DNA from: Bradyrhizobium sp. CB1015
Lineage (GTDB): Bacteria; Pseudomonadota; Alphaproteobacteria; Rhizobiales; Xanthobacteraceae
Assembly: GCF_025200925.1 (NCBI RefSeq)
Contig: NZ_CP104174.1
Coordinates: 1,054,001-1,118,000 of the forward strand
Length of the DNA stretch: 64,000 nt
Direction of reading: 5' to 3'
Below are positions 9,047 to 17,767 of the stretch, piece by piece. The notes below the pieces were generated by a model. It was not told the origin of the DNA and made no database searches. It saw only the letters and a list, made by a program, of their open reading frames with translations. Each line of letters opens with the position of its first letter. Within the stretch, counting starts at the first letter, position 1. A program made the position numbers and the translations under genes.

Positions 9047-9517
9047 TCAGTCGTGCATGCTGAAGCGGCCATGCGGTGCATTGGCCGTCAGGCGCGCGAA
9101 CTGCGCATGGGTGAGCTGAAGCAGGGTCTCGTGATCGCCAGCTTCGATGTAGACCTCAGGCAGGGCCTGGATGCTGTCGTCGACAATGAGATCGAGACCG
9201 TAGCACCGGCCGACCGCCGGAACGGCTCCGGGCGAGCAGTCCGAGAACAGCCGGTTGATCTCGCTTTCGTTGGCCATGGCGAGATCCTCGCCGAGCCTCT
9301 CCTTCAGGTCCGGCAGGTTGAGATGGTGCGATGCCGGCACGACCGCGAGCATATAGCCGCCATCATGCCGCAGCACGACGGCCTTGGCGAGGTGATCGCC
9401 CGAGACGTGACAAGCCTGCGCCGTGCGCGCGGATGACATGGTGAGAGCGTGCGGAATCTCGGCATACGCGATGTTCTCGGCAGCGAGATACCGGTGCAAT
9501 GTGGGGGCAATGGTCAT
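9047..9517 (-). CDS. YbaK/ProX-type aminoacyl-tRNA deacylase domain protein
   Basis: A 156-residue cytoplasmic protein of the YbaK/EbsC fold, which in relatives removes wrongly attached amino acids from tRNA (for example Cys or Ala from tRNA-Pro). The conserved Lys of the family is likely that of GDHLAKAVVLRHDGG near residue 45; the FSDCSPGAVPAVG segment is the usual glycine-rich loop. The start at 9517 has an AAAGGCGAC site; the in-frame extension to 9634 looks non-coding. It stands alone, so the specificity is not clear. Confidence 0.85.
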   Translation of the reverse strand: MTIAPTLHRYLAAENIAYAEIPHALTMSSARTAQACHVSGDHLAKAVVLRHDGGYMLAVVPASHHLNLPDLKERLGEDLAMANESEINRLFSDCSPGAVPAVGRCYGLDLIVDDSIQALPEVYIEAGDHETLLQLTHAQFARLTANAPHGRFSMHD

Positions 9518-9936
9518 GGCGTCGCCTTTCGGATGGGTGTGCGAGCCATCCAGCGTGAGGCTGCCCCCGCCGCACGATGGGCGGTCGCGTGATTTGCCGG
9601 GCTCCAGCATAGACCTTGCCCTCGGAGGCCGCAATCAGAGCGTTTTTCCAGCGAAGTGGACACCGGTTGTTTTGAATGAGGCGCCATGTCCCTCGCGTCG
9701 GATACCCCGAGATGTGGCTGGCCCCTGAGGCACTACCCTCGTTCTGTATACGTGGCCGGCGGCCGCTGATATGATCCTCGGACGGTAAACGGCAGCTCGC
9801 CACCATACTTTCTCTGCGATGCCGGCCTTCTGATCGGAACTCGATCCCGCTCGCGCCTTTTCGCTTTGCCTGGACAAGAACGCTGAACAAATTCGTCAAC
9901 GGCTGCCGCGTCCCCGCTCACATTGGGAGATGTGCC
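9518..9936. other. Intergenic region with no gene seen
   Basis: A 419-base divergent region between the deacylase gene and the DUF1326 gene. It should hold the promoters of both, but I see no clear promoter, palindrome or conserved repeat. The open frames here on either strand have no recognisable product. Confidence 0.5.
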
Positions 9937-10569
9937 ATGGCTGCATCGGACTGGCGTCTCGAAGGCGAATGGATGAAGAACTGCAGCTGCGCGTTTGGCT
10001 GCCCCTGCGATTTCAACGCACGGCCGACCCAAGGCTATTGCAAGGGATTGGTCGCCATGCGGATCGCCAAGGGACATTTCGAAGGGACCAGGCTCGATGG
10101 TCTCTGCTTTGCGATCACGGTCGATTTCCCTGGCCCGCTGCATGAGGGCAACGGGACGATCCAGCCCATCATCGACGAACGTGCCACGGCGGAGCAGCGT
10201 CAGGCGTTGTTCGATATCTTCTCCGGCAAGCATTCGGCCGAAGGCACGCTTTTCCAGATCGTCAGCATGATCGTCACCAAGATCCACGATCCGGTGTTTG
10301 CGCCGTTCGAGTTCTCCTTCGACAAGGACGGACGCGTCGCAAGACTCGTCGCCAGGGGCGTGCTCGAGACCGATGTCGAGCCGATCAAGAATCCGGTGAC
10401 CGGTGCTCCGCACCGCATCCAGGTGGTCATGCCCGAGGGGTTCGAACATCGGGCGGCCGAGGTCGCATCCGCCAACATCCGCTCGACCGGCGCGATCCGG
10501 TTCGAGACCCGCGGTACGCACAGCTCGCTCGCCAATGTCGTGCAGACGCCCAAGGGCGTTGCGGCATGA
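9937..10569 (+). CDS. DUF1326 domain protein with a CxCxxxCPC motif
   Basis: A 210-residue soluble protein of the DUF1326 family, function unknown. The N-terminus carries the dense cysteine motif KNCSCAFGCPCDF (residues about 14-26), with further Cys at GYCKG and GLCFA, which suggests metal binding. It ends with a Thr/Ser-rich strand region and has no signal peptide. A GGGAG site precedes the ATG. DUF1326 genes are commonly followed by a DUF2182 membrane protein, as here, so the two are likely to act together. Confidence 0.88.
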   Translation: MAASDWRLEGEWMKNCSCAFGCPCDFNARPTQGYCKGLVAMRIAKGHFEGTRLDGLCFAITVDFPGPLHEGNGTIQPIIDERATAEQRQALFDIFSGKHSAEGTLFQIVSMIVTKIHDPVFAPFEFSFDKDGRVARLVARGVLETDVEPIKNPVTGAPHRIQVVMPEGFEHRAAEVASANIRSTGAIRFETRGTHSSLANVVQTPKGVAA

Positions 10570-10575
10570 TGCGGC

Positions 10576-10606
10576 GCTGACACCGACACAGAACCTCGGT
10601 GTCAGC
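10576..10606. promoter_or_regulatory. Perfect 11-bp hairpin between DUF1326 and DUF2182 genes
   Basis: GCTGACACCGA (10576-10586) and TCGGTGTCAGC (10596-10606) form a perfect stem with a 9-base loop. There is no T-run after it, so it is unlikely to be an intrinsic terminator. It ends 11 bases before the ATG of the DUF2182 gene, where it could affect translation initiation or mRNA processing. Confidence 0.6.
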
Positions 10607-10617
10607 TCCTCGTCGCT

Positions 10618-11409
10618 ATGGACAAGTCGATGCAGGGGCGCTCGATACTGGAACGCTTGCTCCACCGCGACCGGCTGATCGTCGCGATCGGGACCGCCGC
10701 AGTGGTGGTGCTCGCCTGGGCCTATCTCGCTGCGGGCGCCGGCATGGATACCGAGATGATGGCCGACATGCCGGACATGGCGCCGATGCCGTGGACGCCA
10801 TTCTATGGCGCGCTGCTGTTCGTGATGTGGTGGGTGATGATGGTCGCGATGATGGCACCGAGCGCGGTGCCCACCGTTCTCTTGTATGCGACCGTCAAGC
10901 GCAAGCAGGAGGCTGCCTCCCGCGCCGCAATCGATAGCTGGATCTTTCTCGCCGGCTATCTCGTGACCTGGGCCGGGTTCAGTCTCGCTGCGGTCCTGGC
11001 GCAAGCAGCGTTCGAACGCTTCGGGTTGCTGTCGATGGCGATGGCAAGCACCAGCGCGTTTCTGGGCGGCGGCGTTCTGATTGCAGCCGGGATTTATCAG
11101 TTCACGCCGCTCAAGCAGGCCTGCCTGCGCTACTGCGAGAGCCCGTTGTTGTTTCTCAGCCGACACTGGCGGCCCGGCCCGCGCGGCGCATTCCGGATGG
11201 GACTTCGCCACGGCAGCTACTGCGTCGGCTGCTGCTGGTTTCTGATGGTATTGCTGTTCGTCGGCGGCGTGATGAACCTGGCCTGGATCATCGGCATCGC
11301 GCTCTATGTCGCCGGCGAGAAACTGCTGCCGTTCGGCCAACGACTGAGTTATGCGGCAGGCGCGCTCCTCATCCTGTCCGGCACGATCGTTGTTGCGCGC
11401 GCGATGTGA
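10618..11409 (+). CDS. DUF2182 integral membrane protein, Met-rich
   Basis: A 263-residue inner-membrane protein of the DUF2182 family, described as a predicted metal-binding integral membrane protein. It has about six hydrophobic segments. A Met-rich stretch (residues about 42-60, MDTEMMADMPDMAPMPW) and MWWVMMVAMMAPSAVP follow the first helix, and GSYCVGCCWFLMVLLF holds three Cys in a membrane segment. Met and Cys clusters suggest soft-metal handling, such as copper. It lies 48 bases after DUF1326 and is probably co-transcribed. The exact start is uncertain: the ribosome-binding site is weak, and the ATG at 10630 is possible. Confidence 0.87.
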   Translation: MDKSMQGRSILERLLHRDRLIVAIGTAAVVVLAWAYLAAGAGMDTEMMADMPDMAPMPWTPFYGALLFVMWWVMMVAMMAPSAVPTVLLYATVKRKQEAASRAAIDSWIFLAGYLVTWAGFSLAAVLAQAAFERFGLLSMAMASTSAFLGGGVLIAAGIYQFTPLKQACLRYCESPLLFLSRHWRPGPRGAFRMGLRHGSYCVGCCWFLMVLLFVGGVMNLAWIIGIALYVAGEKLLPFGQRLSYAAGALLILSGTIVVARAM

Positions 11410-11569
11410 AAAGCGGTCCAAAGACGGTTAAAAATGTGCCGTTTTCGAGGTGCCCATGTGCCTGATTGCTCAAAACCGGCCGACCTCCGTGATGATACGG
11501 ATGGTTTGAGCTGAAGAATTGAGCTTTGTCCAAATAGAAACTTAAGGCTGTTCCAGCTACCTTTGCGCC

Positions 11570-14332
11570 GTGAACAGCACCCGCGCGCCGCTTTCGGCCG
11601 CGGGTGTCCCTGTGCAGTCGAGGCGGAGACAAGGCGATGCCAATATTGCGGGCGAGCGCAGTTCTGCCCTGGCGGCCGAAGCGGGGGCGCGCGTCGTGAT
11701 TCCCGCAGGGGCAGTCCGCAAAGCCGCAAGGACGATCCTGCGGAATGGTCCGCTGCAGATCGCGTTGTTCTTTTTGCCCCTGGTCTGGATCGGCTATTTC
11801 GCAATCACCGCGTCTGAGCGGATGGATGCGATCCAGCAAGCGCGGTCGCACGGCAACAGCGTCGCCGAATTGTTCGAGGAGAACACCGAGCGCATCTTCG
11901 AGCGGGTGGATCAGTCGTTGCTGGTGGTGCGGGCACTCTACGCCGAGGATCCGCTGACGTTCCGCCTGAAGTTCTGGTCCGACAAGGCCCGCATCGCCAC
12001 CGGCGACGTGGTCCAGTTCGCCCTGATCGGATCGGACGGATACATGATCGAGACGACGGCGGGCTATTCCGGTCCGCCGCTCTATCTCGGTGATCGCGAG
12101 CACTTCATTCATACCATGTCGCAGGTCGACGATCGCCTTTACGTGGCGAAGCCGGTGTTGGGCCGCGCGTCCAAAAAGTGGACGATACAGCTCGCGAGAA
12201 AGCTGTTCGACGTCGCCGGGAATCCGGTCGGCGTGGTTGTCGGCTCGATCAGCGTCGACGTCGTCGGCAGGTTCTACGACACCGCAAAGCTCGGCGTCGG
12301 AGGAACGCTGATGCTGAGGAATGCGAACCACGTCGTGCTCGCCGCCCGGGGCGTGGACCTGGGCTCCGTGCTGGGACAAAGCGCGCCGAGCCGCGTCGAA
12401 GGCGAACTGGGCGACGGCTTCTATGCGCAATATTGGAACGAGAACCGACCGAACCGCAGCGACCGGCTGATCACGGCGCGCAGGTCGCGCGCGTTTCCGC
12501 TCATCTTCACCGTCGGCATTTCCGAGCAGGAGATTTATTCCCGCTCCGCCTTCAGGCAGAAGGTCTATCTCGGCGGCGCGCTGCTGCTTACGTTCATCAT
12601 CCTCGCCGCGACGACATTCCATTGGCGACGGCAGCAGGCGCTGGATCGCGCCCACCGCGAGCGGCGCGATTTCGCCAGCAAGTTCGAGGATGCGCTCAGG
12701 AACCTTCCCCAGGGCTTGAGCATGTTCGACGGCCGGGACCGCCTGATCGCGTTCAACCGGCAATGGCTCGAACTCTATGACCTCGTGCCGGAAGACATTC
12801 GGATCGGCATGGACTTCCGGGAGGTGTTCGCGAAGCAGACCGCCGTGCTCGACGTCGAGGCGTACCTCGTCGACTTGAAGAACCGGCTCGCTCAGGCGGA
12901 GCAGATCTCGAACACCGTGCAGTTTCCGGATGGACGGGTCGTCTACATCTCCTACGGCCGGCGCGAGGACGGCGGCTGGGTTGCCACGCATGAGGACATC
13001 ACCGAGCGCAAGGCGTCGGCGGACCGCATCGAGCGGCTCGCGCATTACGACAGCCTGACCGGCCTTGCCAATCGCAACCTGTTCAAGGAGCGTATCGACG
13101 AGGCGCTGGCCCGCTCGCGCCGGCTGGAGCCCGCGTTCGCCGTACTCCTGCTCGATCTCGACAAGTTCAAGTCGGTCAATGATGCGCTCGGCCACCAATG
13201 CGGCGACGCGTTGCTGAAGCAGGTCGCCGACCGGATCAAGGCGCAGATTCGCGATGCCGATACGGCGGCGCGAATCGGCGGCGACGAGTTTGCCGTGATC
13301 GTGGCACCCGGCCGGGCGGCGATGCGCGACGGCGCTGCAAGCCTGGCCGCGCGGCTGGTCCAGGCCATTGCCGAGCCCTATCACATCGACGGCCATCCCG
13401 TCGTGATCGGCTGCAGCATTGGCCTTGCGCTCGTGCCCGAGCACGGCACGCGGGTCGACGAGATCCTTCGCAACGCCGATCTTGCGCTCTACAGGTCGAA
13501 GAATGCCGGCCGCAGCTGCTTCCACGTCTATTCAGCGGAGCTCAAGGCGGAAGCGGATCAGCGCAACGTGCTCGAGATCGAGCTGCGCGAAGCGATCTGG
13601 CGGGAGGAGATAGAGCTGTTCTATCAGCCTGTGATCGAGCTTGGCACCGGCCGGGTAAAATCGGTCGAGGCCCTAGCGCGGTGGCATCACGGCACCAAGG
13701 GCTACATCCCTCCGGCGGAGTTCATTGCGGTTGCGGAGGCGGGGGGATTGATCGTCGAGCTCGGCAATCAGGTGCTCGCCAGAGCCTGCCGCGATGCGAT
13801 GAGCATGCCGGCCGACGTCAAGGTCGCTGTCAATCTCTCCGCCCTGCAATTTGCCAGCGCCAATCTCGTCGACACCGTGACGTTTGCGTTGGCGCAGAGC
13901 GGGCTTCCGCAAACCCGGCTCGAGCTCGAGATCACCGAGAGCGTGTTTCTCGCCGACACCGAGGAGAACCTCAGGACCCTGCAGCGCCTCAAGTCGCTCG
14001 GCGTCTCCATTGCCCTCGACGATTTCGGCGTCGGATACTCGTCTTTGTCCTATTTGACGGCCTTTCCTTTCGACAAGGTCAAGATCGACAAATCCTTCAT
14101 CGACCGGATCGATCGCTGCGAGACCGTCGCCGTGCTGAAATCCATCGTGCAGCTCGCAAAGACGCTCAAGCTGTCGATCGTCGCCGAGGGTGTCGAGTCC
14201 TCCGAACAAGTCAAACGGCTCCAATCACTCGGCATCCCGCTCGGCCAGGGATTTCATTTCAGCAAGCCCGTGCCGCTTGCAAACCTCTCCTGGCAAGCCC
14301 TCACGGCGCGCCGGAAACGGCGTGCGGCATGA
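11570..14332 (+). CDS. Membrane-anchored sensor with PAS, GGDEF and EAL domains
   Basis: A 920-residue cyclic-di-GMP enzyme. Order: helix at about 60-80, a periplasmic Cache-like sensor to about 335, a second helix (GGALLLTFIILAATTF), a PAS segment (about 365-480, ending THEDITERKA), GGDEF (RIGGDEFAVI near 570, with an RxxD inhibitory site five residues before it) and EAL (VEALARW near 700; NLSALQF, LEITES, LDDFGVGYSS, VKIDKSFI and AEGVES all kept). Both active sites look intact, so it may make and degrade c-di-GMP. The GTG start at 11570 is the longest option; a later start is possible. It has no obvious partner nearby. Confidence 0.93.
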   Translation: MNSTRAPLSAAGVPVQSRRRQGDANIAGERSSALAAEAGARVVIPAGAVRKAARTILRNGPLQIALFFLPLVWIGYFAITASERMDAIQQARSHGNSVAELFEENTERIFERVDQSLLVVRALYAEDPLTFRLKFWSDKARIATGDVVQFALIGSDGYMIETTAGYSGPPLYLGDREHFIHTMSQVDDRLYVAKPVLGRASKKWTIQLARKLFDVAGNPVGVVVGSISVDVVGRFYDTAKLGVGGTLMLRNANHVVLAARGVDLGSVLGQSAPSRVEGELGDGFYAQYWNENRPNRSDRLITARRSRAFPLIFTVGISEQEIYSRSAFRQKVYLGGALLLTFIILAATTFHWRRQQALDRAHRERRDFASKFEDALRNLPQGLSMFDGRDRLIAFNRQWLELYDLVPEDIRIGMDFREVFAKQTAVLDVEAYLVDLKNRLAQAEQISNTVQFPDGRVVYISYGRREDGGWVATHEDITERKASADRIERLAHYDSLTGLANRNLFKERIDEALARSRRLEPAFAVLLLDLDKFKSVNDALGHQCGDALLKQVADRIKAQIRDADTAARIGGDEFAVIVAPGRAAMRDGAASLAARLVQAIAEPYHIDGHPVVIGCSIGLALVPEHGTRVDEILRNADLALYRSKNAGRSCFHVYSAELKAEADQRNVLEIELREAIWREEIELFYQPVIELGTGRVKSVEALARWHHGTKGYIPPAEFIAVAEAGGLIVELGNQVLARACRDAMSMPADVKVAVNLSALQFASANLVDTVTFALAQSGLPQTRLELEITESVFLADTEENLRTLQRLKSLGVSIALDDFGVGYSSLSYLTAFPFDKVKIDKSFIDRIDRCETVAVLKSIVQLAKTLKLSIVAEGVESSEQVKRLQSLGIPLGQGFHFSKPVPLANLSWQALTARRKRRAA

Positions 14333-14342
14333 GCTGAATGCC

Positions 14343-16649
14343 TCAGTCGGACGTGCCGGCAAGGCGCAGATTCGGCACGCCGACGCCGCGGACGCGGATG
14401 GGTAACTCTCCTCCGCTGACATCGAGAACGAAGCCGAGATCATCGCGGCGCAAGCGGAATTCGATTGTCGTGCCTGTCTTGCGCCAATTCGCCGTCTCGC
14501 CATCGTCGACATAGAGGAGGCCTGAGCCACCGCGTTCGGGCGCCCCGAACGCAATCGCGGTCAGCCCGTTTTCGTCCGCGATCGGAACGATCGCGCCGGC
14601 GCGGGCAAAGACGGGGAGCCGACCGAGAGGCGCTGCGACGGTGATGGTGCAGCCGCCCTCGAACGAAGCTCCGTCATGCCAGTCGTACCAACCGCCGGGA
14701 TGGGCGGGCAGATAGACCTCGCGCGTCGTCGCGCCCTGATCGAGTACCGGAGCGACGAGGAGATCGGGGCCAAGCATGAACGCGTCCTCGACGGTCGCCG
14801 CAATCGGATCGGAGCCGAAATCCCACAACAGCGGCCGGACCGGCGGCACGTCCTCCAGCGCCGCACGCCACATCTGCGTATAGAGATAGGGGATGAGGCT
14901 GTGGCGAAGGTCCATGGCGGATCGAATTTCCGGGAGCACGTCGGGATGCATCCACGGGGTGTTGACGATGCCGCTCGCCTTCCAGGAATTCATCACCATG
15001 CGCGGCCACAGCGCGCAGAACTCGACAAAGCGGCAAAACAGTTCAGGGCCCGGCGAATCGCCATGGAAGCCGCCGACGTCGTGCCCGATATTATAGAGCC
15101 CCGACAGGCTCATATTCAGGCCCTGGGTCAGGTTATAGCGCAGCGTCTTCCAGGCGGTTTCGTTGTCGCCGCTCCAGGTCTGGCCGTAGCGCGCGATGCC
15201 GGCGCCGCCGGCGCGCGTGATCGTATAGGGCCGCTTGTCCGGTGCGTGCGCGGCCTGGGTCTCGTAAGCGAGCTTGTGCATCAAGAGCGCCTGCGCGGGT
15301 CTGGCCAGCGCCTGTGGAAAGGGCCGGCCGTCGCCGTCGCAGACCGCATCCTCGTCCCAGATCTCGTATTCGTTGTTGTCGTTCCAAACTGCCGTCACGC
15401 CGAAGGCGAGTAGCGCGTCGCGGATGCCGTTCGCCCACCATTGCCGGCCTTCCGGATCGGTAAAGTCGACATGGAAGCCGAGGCCGTCCCAGAATTGCGC
15501 GACAGCCGGCTCGCCGGTCTCGCCGTCCTCAACCAGGATGCCGCGCGCCCTGGCTTCTTCGAGCCGGGGGTGATCGTCGAGCAGGCAAGGCTTGATGTTG
15601 GTGACCGGGTGCATGCCGGCGGCCTTGAGACGCGCCATCGTCGCCGCGGGATCGGGGAATTTGTCGCGGTTCCAATTGAAAACGTATCGACGGCTGCCGA
15701 TCGAGGTGTAGCCCGAGCCGAAGTGAAAGCTGTCGCAACGAATGCGGTGGCGCCTGCAGTCCTCGATGAAGGCGGTGATGCGCGCGTCCGCGTCCGGCGC
15801 GTCGGCGATGGTCATGGTCGTCATCGCGAAGCCGAGCGTCCATCGCGGTGCGAAAGCCTGTCCGCCGGTCAGCCAGGAAAACCGGCGTGTGACATCGGGC
15901 ACCCTCGGGCCGGCGAGCACGTAATAGTCGAGGTCGCCATCCTCGGCACGATAGAAGCGGAACAGGCCGTGGTAGTTGTCGATGGTGCAACCGAGGTCAA
16001 CCGAGCCGAGCGCGAGATTGTCGTAGAACATGCCGTGCGCGCCGCGGGCTCCGTCGGCGATGAAGAACGGCAGCATCTTGTAGAGCGGATCGGACAGTTC
16101 GGCGTCAAAGCCGCAGGGATCCACAGCGTCGATCGCAAAGCGCCGGCCGGTACGATCGAGCGGACCGGCTTTGTCTCCGAGGCCGTAATGACGTTCGTCT
16201 TCGTGCCGTTCGGTCGCGTGCAGCAACGCACCGGTCTTGCGCGACAGGAAATAAGCCTGGGTCGGGCGATCGCGCAGGAATGGCTGGTCCTCGCCGTCGC
16301 GGAACCAGGCTATAGCGAACGGATCGAGCCGCACTTGCGCGCTGAGACCCGCGGCGGTGAGCGTAACGATGCCACCGGCCTCCGACAATGTCGCGGCCGG
16401 ATTGGCAAAGCCGGAGATGTCGTCGCGCGGCCGGCCCTCGTACGGCGGCTCGGCCCGGTTCGGGGCGATCGCCCAGCCGCGATCGAGGCGATAGCCCTCC
16501 GGCCGGCGCATGGTGACGCGGCCGATGTCGCTCTCGAGAACCGCGATGCGCAAGCTGGCGAGCGGGGCTGCCGCCGGTCCAGTGGCGAGGTCAAAGTGCG
16601 CGGCGTTGCCGTCGAGGCCACGGAAGCGGCCGTGGGTCAGGGCTTTCAT
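14343..16649 (-). CDS. Glycoside hydrolase family 31 (alpha-glucosidase-like)
   Basis: A 768-residue retaining glycosidase without a signal peptide, so it acts in the cytoplasm on an imported sugar. The nucleophile motif reads VWNDNNEYE (Asp near 424), with Asn where most GH31 enzymes have Met (WNDMNE). The acid/base motif is WSGDNETAW (Asp near 495). The (beta/alpha)8 barrel begins near WTLGFAMTTMT. It is the last gene of a leftward ABC-importer operon, 20 bases after the ATPase gene. The substrate is likely an alpha-linked di- or oligosaccharide, but alpha-glucose specificity is not proven. Confidence 0.92.
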   Translation of the reverse strand: MKALTHGRFRGLDGNAAHFDLATGPAAAPLASLRIAVLESDIGRVTMRRPEGYRLDRGWAIAPNRAEPPYEGRPRDDISGFANPAATLSEAGGIVTLTAAGLSAQVRLDPFAIAWFRDGEDQPFLRDRPTQAYFLSRKTGALLHATERHEDERHYGLGDKAGPLDRTGRRFAIDAVDPCGFDAELSDPLYKMLPFFIADGARGAHGMFYDNLALGSVDLGCTIDNYHGLFRFYRAEDGDLDYYVLAGPRVPDVTRRFSWLTGGQAFAPRWTLGFAMTTMTIADAPDADARITAFIEDCRRHRIRCDSFHFGSGYTSIGSRRYVFNWNRDKFPDPAATMARLKAAGMHPVTNIKPCLLDDHPRLEEARARGILVEDGETGEPAVAQFWDGLGFHVDFTDPEGRQWWANGIRDALLAFGVTAVWNDNNEYEIWDEDAVCDGDGRPFPQALARPAQALLMHKLAYETQAAHAPDKRPYTITRAGGAGIARYGQTWSGDNETAWKTLRYNLTQGLNMSLSGLYNIGHDVGGFHGDSPGPELFCRFVEFCALWPRMVMNSWKASGIVNTPWMHPDVLPEIRSAMDLRHSLIPYLYTQMWRAALEDVPPVRPLLWDFGSDPIAATVEDAFMLGPDLLVAPVLDQGATTREVYLPAHPGGWYDWHDGASFEGGCTITVAAPLGRLPVFARAGAIVPIADENGLTAIAFGAPERGGSGLLYVDDGETANWRKTGTTIEFRLRRDDLGFVLDVSGGELPIRVRGVGVPNLRLAGTSD

Positions 16650-16669
16650 GAGATCGGGCTCCGGTTCGA

Positions 16670-17749
16670 TCAGGGCCGGGCGAGAGCCGCGCCGGTCGCG
16701 TCGAAGATGTGCAGGTGATCGGGGGCGAAGCGGATCGCAACCGCATCGCCGCGGTGGAAGTGCGACTGGCCATCCTGGCGCAGTGTGATCTGCGGCAGCC
16801 CGGGAGCAGTGGCATAGACGAAGGTCTCGCCGCCGAGCTGTTCGAGGAGATCGATCTTTGCCGCGAGCATGCCCGGGCCCGGCACGATGTCGATATGTTC
16901 GGGGCGGATGCCGAGCGTCACGCTCGCTCCGGCGGCGAGGCCGGAAGCCGGGCGGGACAACGCGACGTCAACTTCGCCAATAGTGAGACGGAGCGTGCCG
17001 TCGTCCGAGATCACCAATGCGGGCAGGAAGTTCATGCGGGGAGAGCCGATGAAGCCGGCGACGAAGGCATTCGCGGGACGATTGTAGAGTTCGAGTGGCG
17101 TGCCGACCTGCTCGATCCGACCGGCGTTGAGCACCACGATCCGATCCGCAAGCGTCATGGCTTCGACCTGGTCGTGGGTTACATAGATCATCGTGCCGCC
17201 GATACCGGCATGGAGACTAGCGAGCTCCTTGCGCGTCGCGACGCGGAGTTCTGCGTCGAGGTTCGACAGCGGCTCGTCGAACAGAAAGATCTTCGGATCG
17301 CGCACGATGGCCCGACCGATGGCGACGCGCTGGCGCTGGCCGCCGGAGAGCGCCTTTGGCTTGCGGTCGAGGTAGTCCGTGAGGCGCAGCATCGCCGCGG
17401 CGCGGGCGACCCGAGCCTCGATCTCCGCCGGCTTCAGCCCCATGTTCTCGAGCGCAAAGCCCATGTTCTTGCGGACGCTCATATGCGGATAGAGCGCATA
17501 GGACTGGAACACCATGGCGAGCCCCCGCTCGGAGGCGGGCAAATGGGTGACGCGTTCGCCGTCGATATGGATCTCGCCGCTGCTGACGTTTTCGAGGCCG
17601 GCGATGAGGCGCAGCAGCGTCGACTTTCCGCAGCCCGAAGGGCCGACGAAGACGACGAATTCGCCATCCCTGACCGCGAGATCGATGCCGTGCAGCACGT
17701 CGATGCTGCCGAAGGACTTGCGCGCGCCCGTGAGTTTCAGCTCAGCCAT
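16670..17749 (-). CDS. Sugar ABC transporter ATP-binding protein (MsmK/UgpC type)
   Basis: A 359-residue ATPase of the CUT1 family with Walker A GPSGCGKST, signature LSGGQRQRVAIGRA and Walker B FLFDEPLSNLD, then a C-terminal TOBE/regulatory domain from about residue 240 (LGIRPEHIDI). It powers the two permeases encoded upstream; the domain form is that of shared ATPases such as MsmK. It sits 18 bases after the second permease and 20 bases before the GH31 gene. Confidence 0.96.
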   Translation of the reverse strand: MAELKLTGARKSFGSIDVLHGIDLAVRDGEFVVFVGPSGCGKSTLLRLIAGLENVSSGEIHIDGERVTHLPASERGLAMVFQSYALYPHMSVRKNMGFALENMGLKPAEIEARVARAAAMLRLTDYLDRKPKALSGGQRQRVAIGRAIVRDPKIFLFDEPLSNLDAELRVATRKELASLHAGIGGTMIYVTHDQVEAMTLADRIVVLNAGRIEQVGTPLELYNRPANAFVAGFIGSPRMNFLPALVISDDGTLRLTIGEVDVALSRPASGLAAGASVTLGIRPEHIDIVPGPGMLAAKIDLLEQLGGETFVYATAPGLPQITLRQDGQSHFHRGDAVAIRFAPDHLHIFDATGAALARP

Positions 17750-17767
17750 GGTGAACAGCCCGATTGT

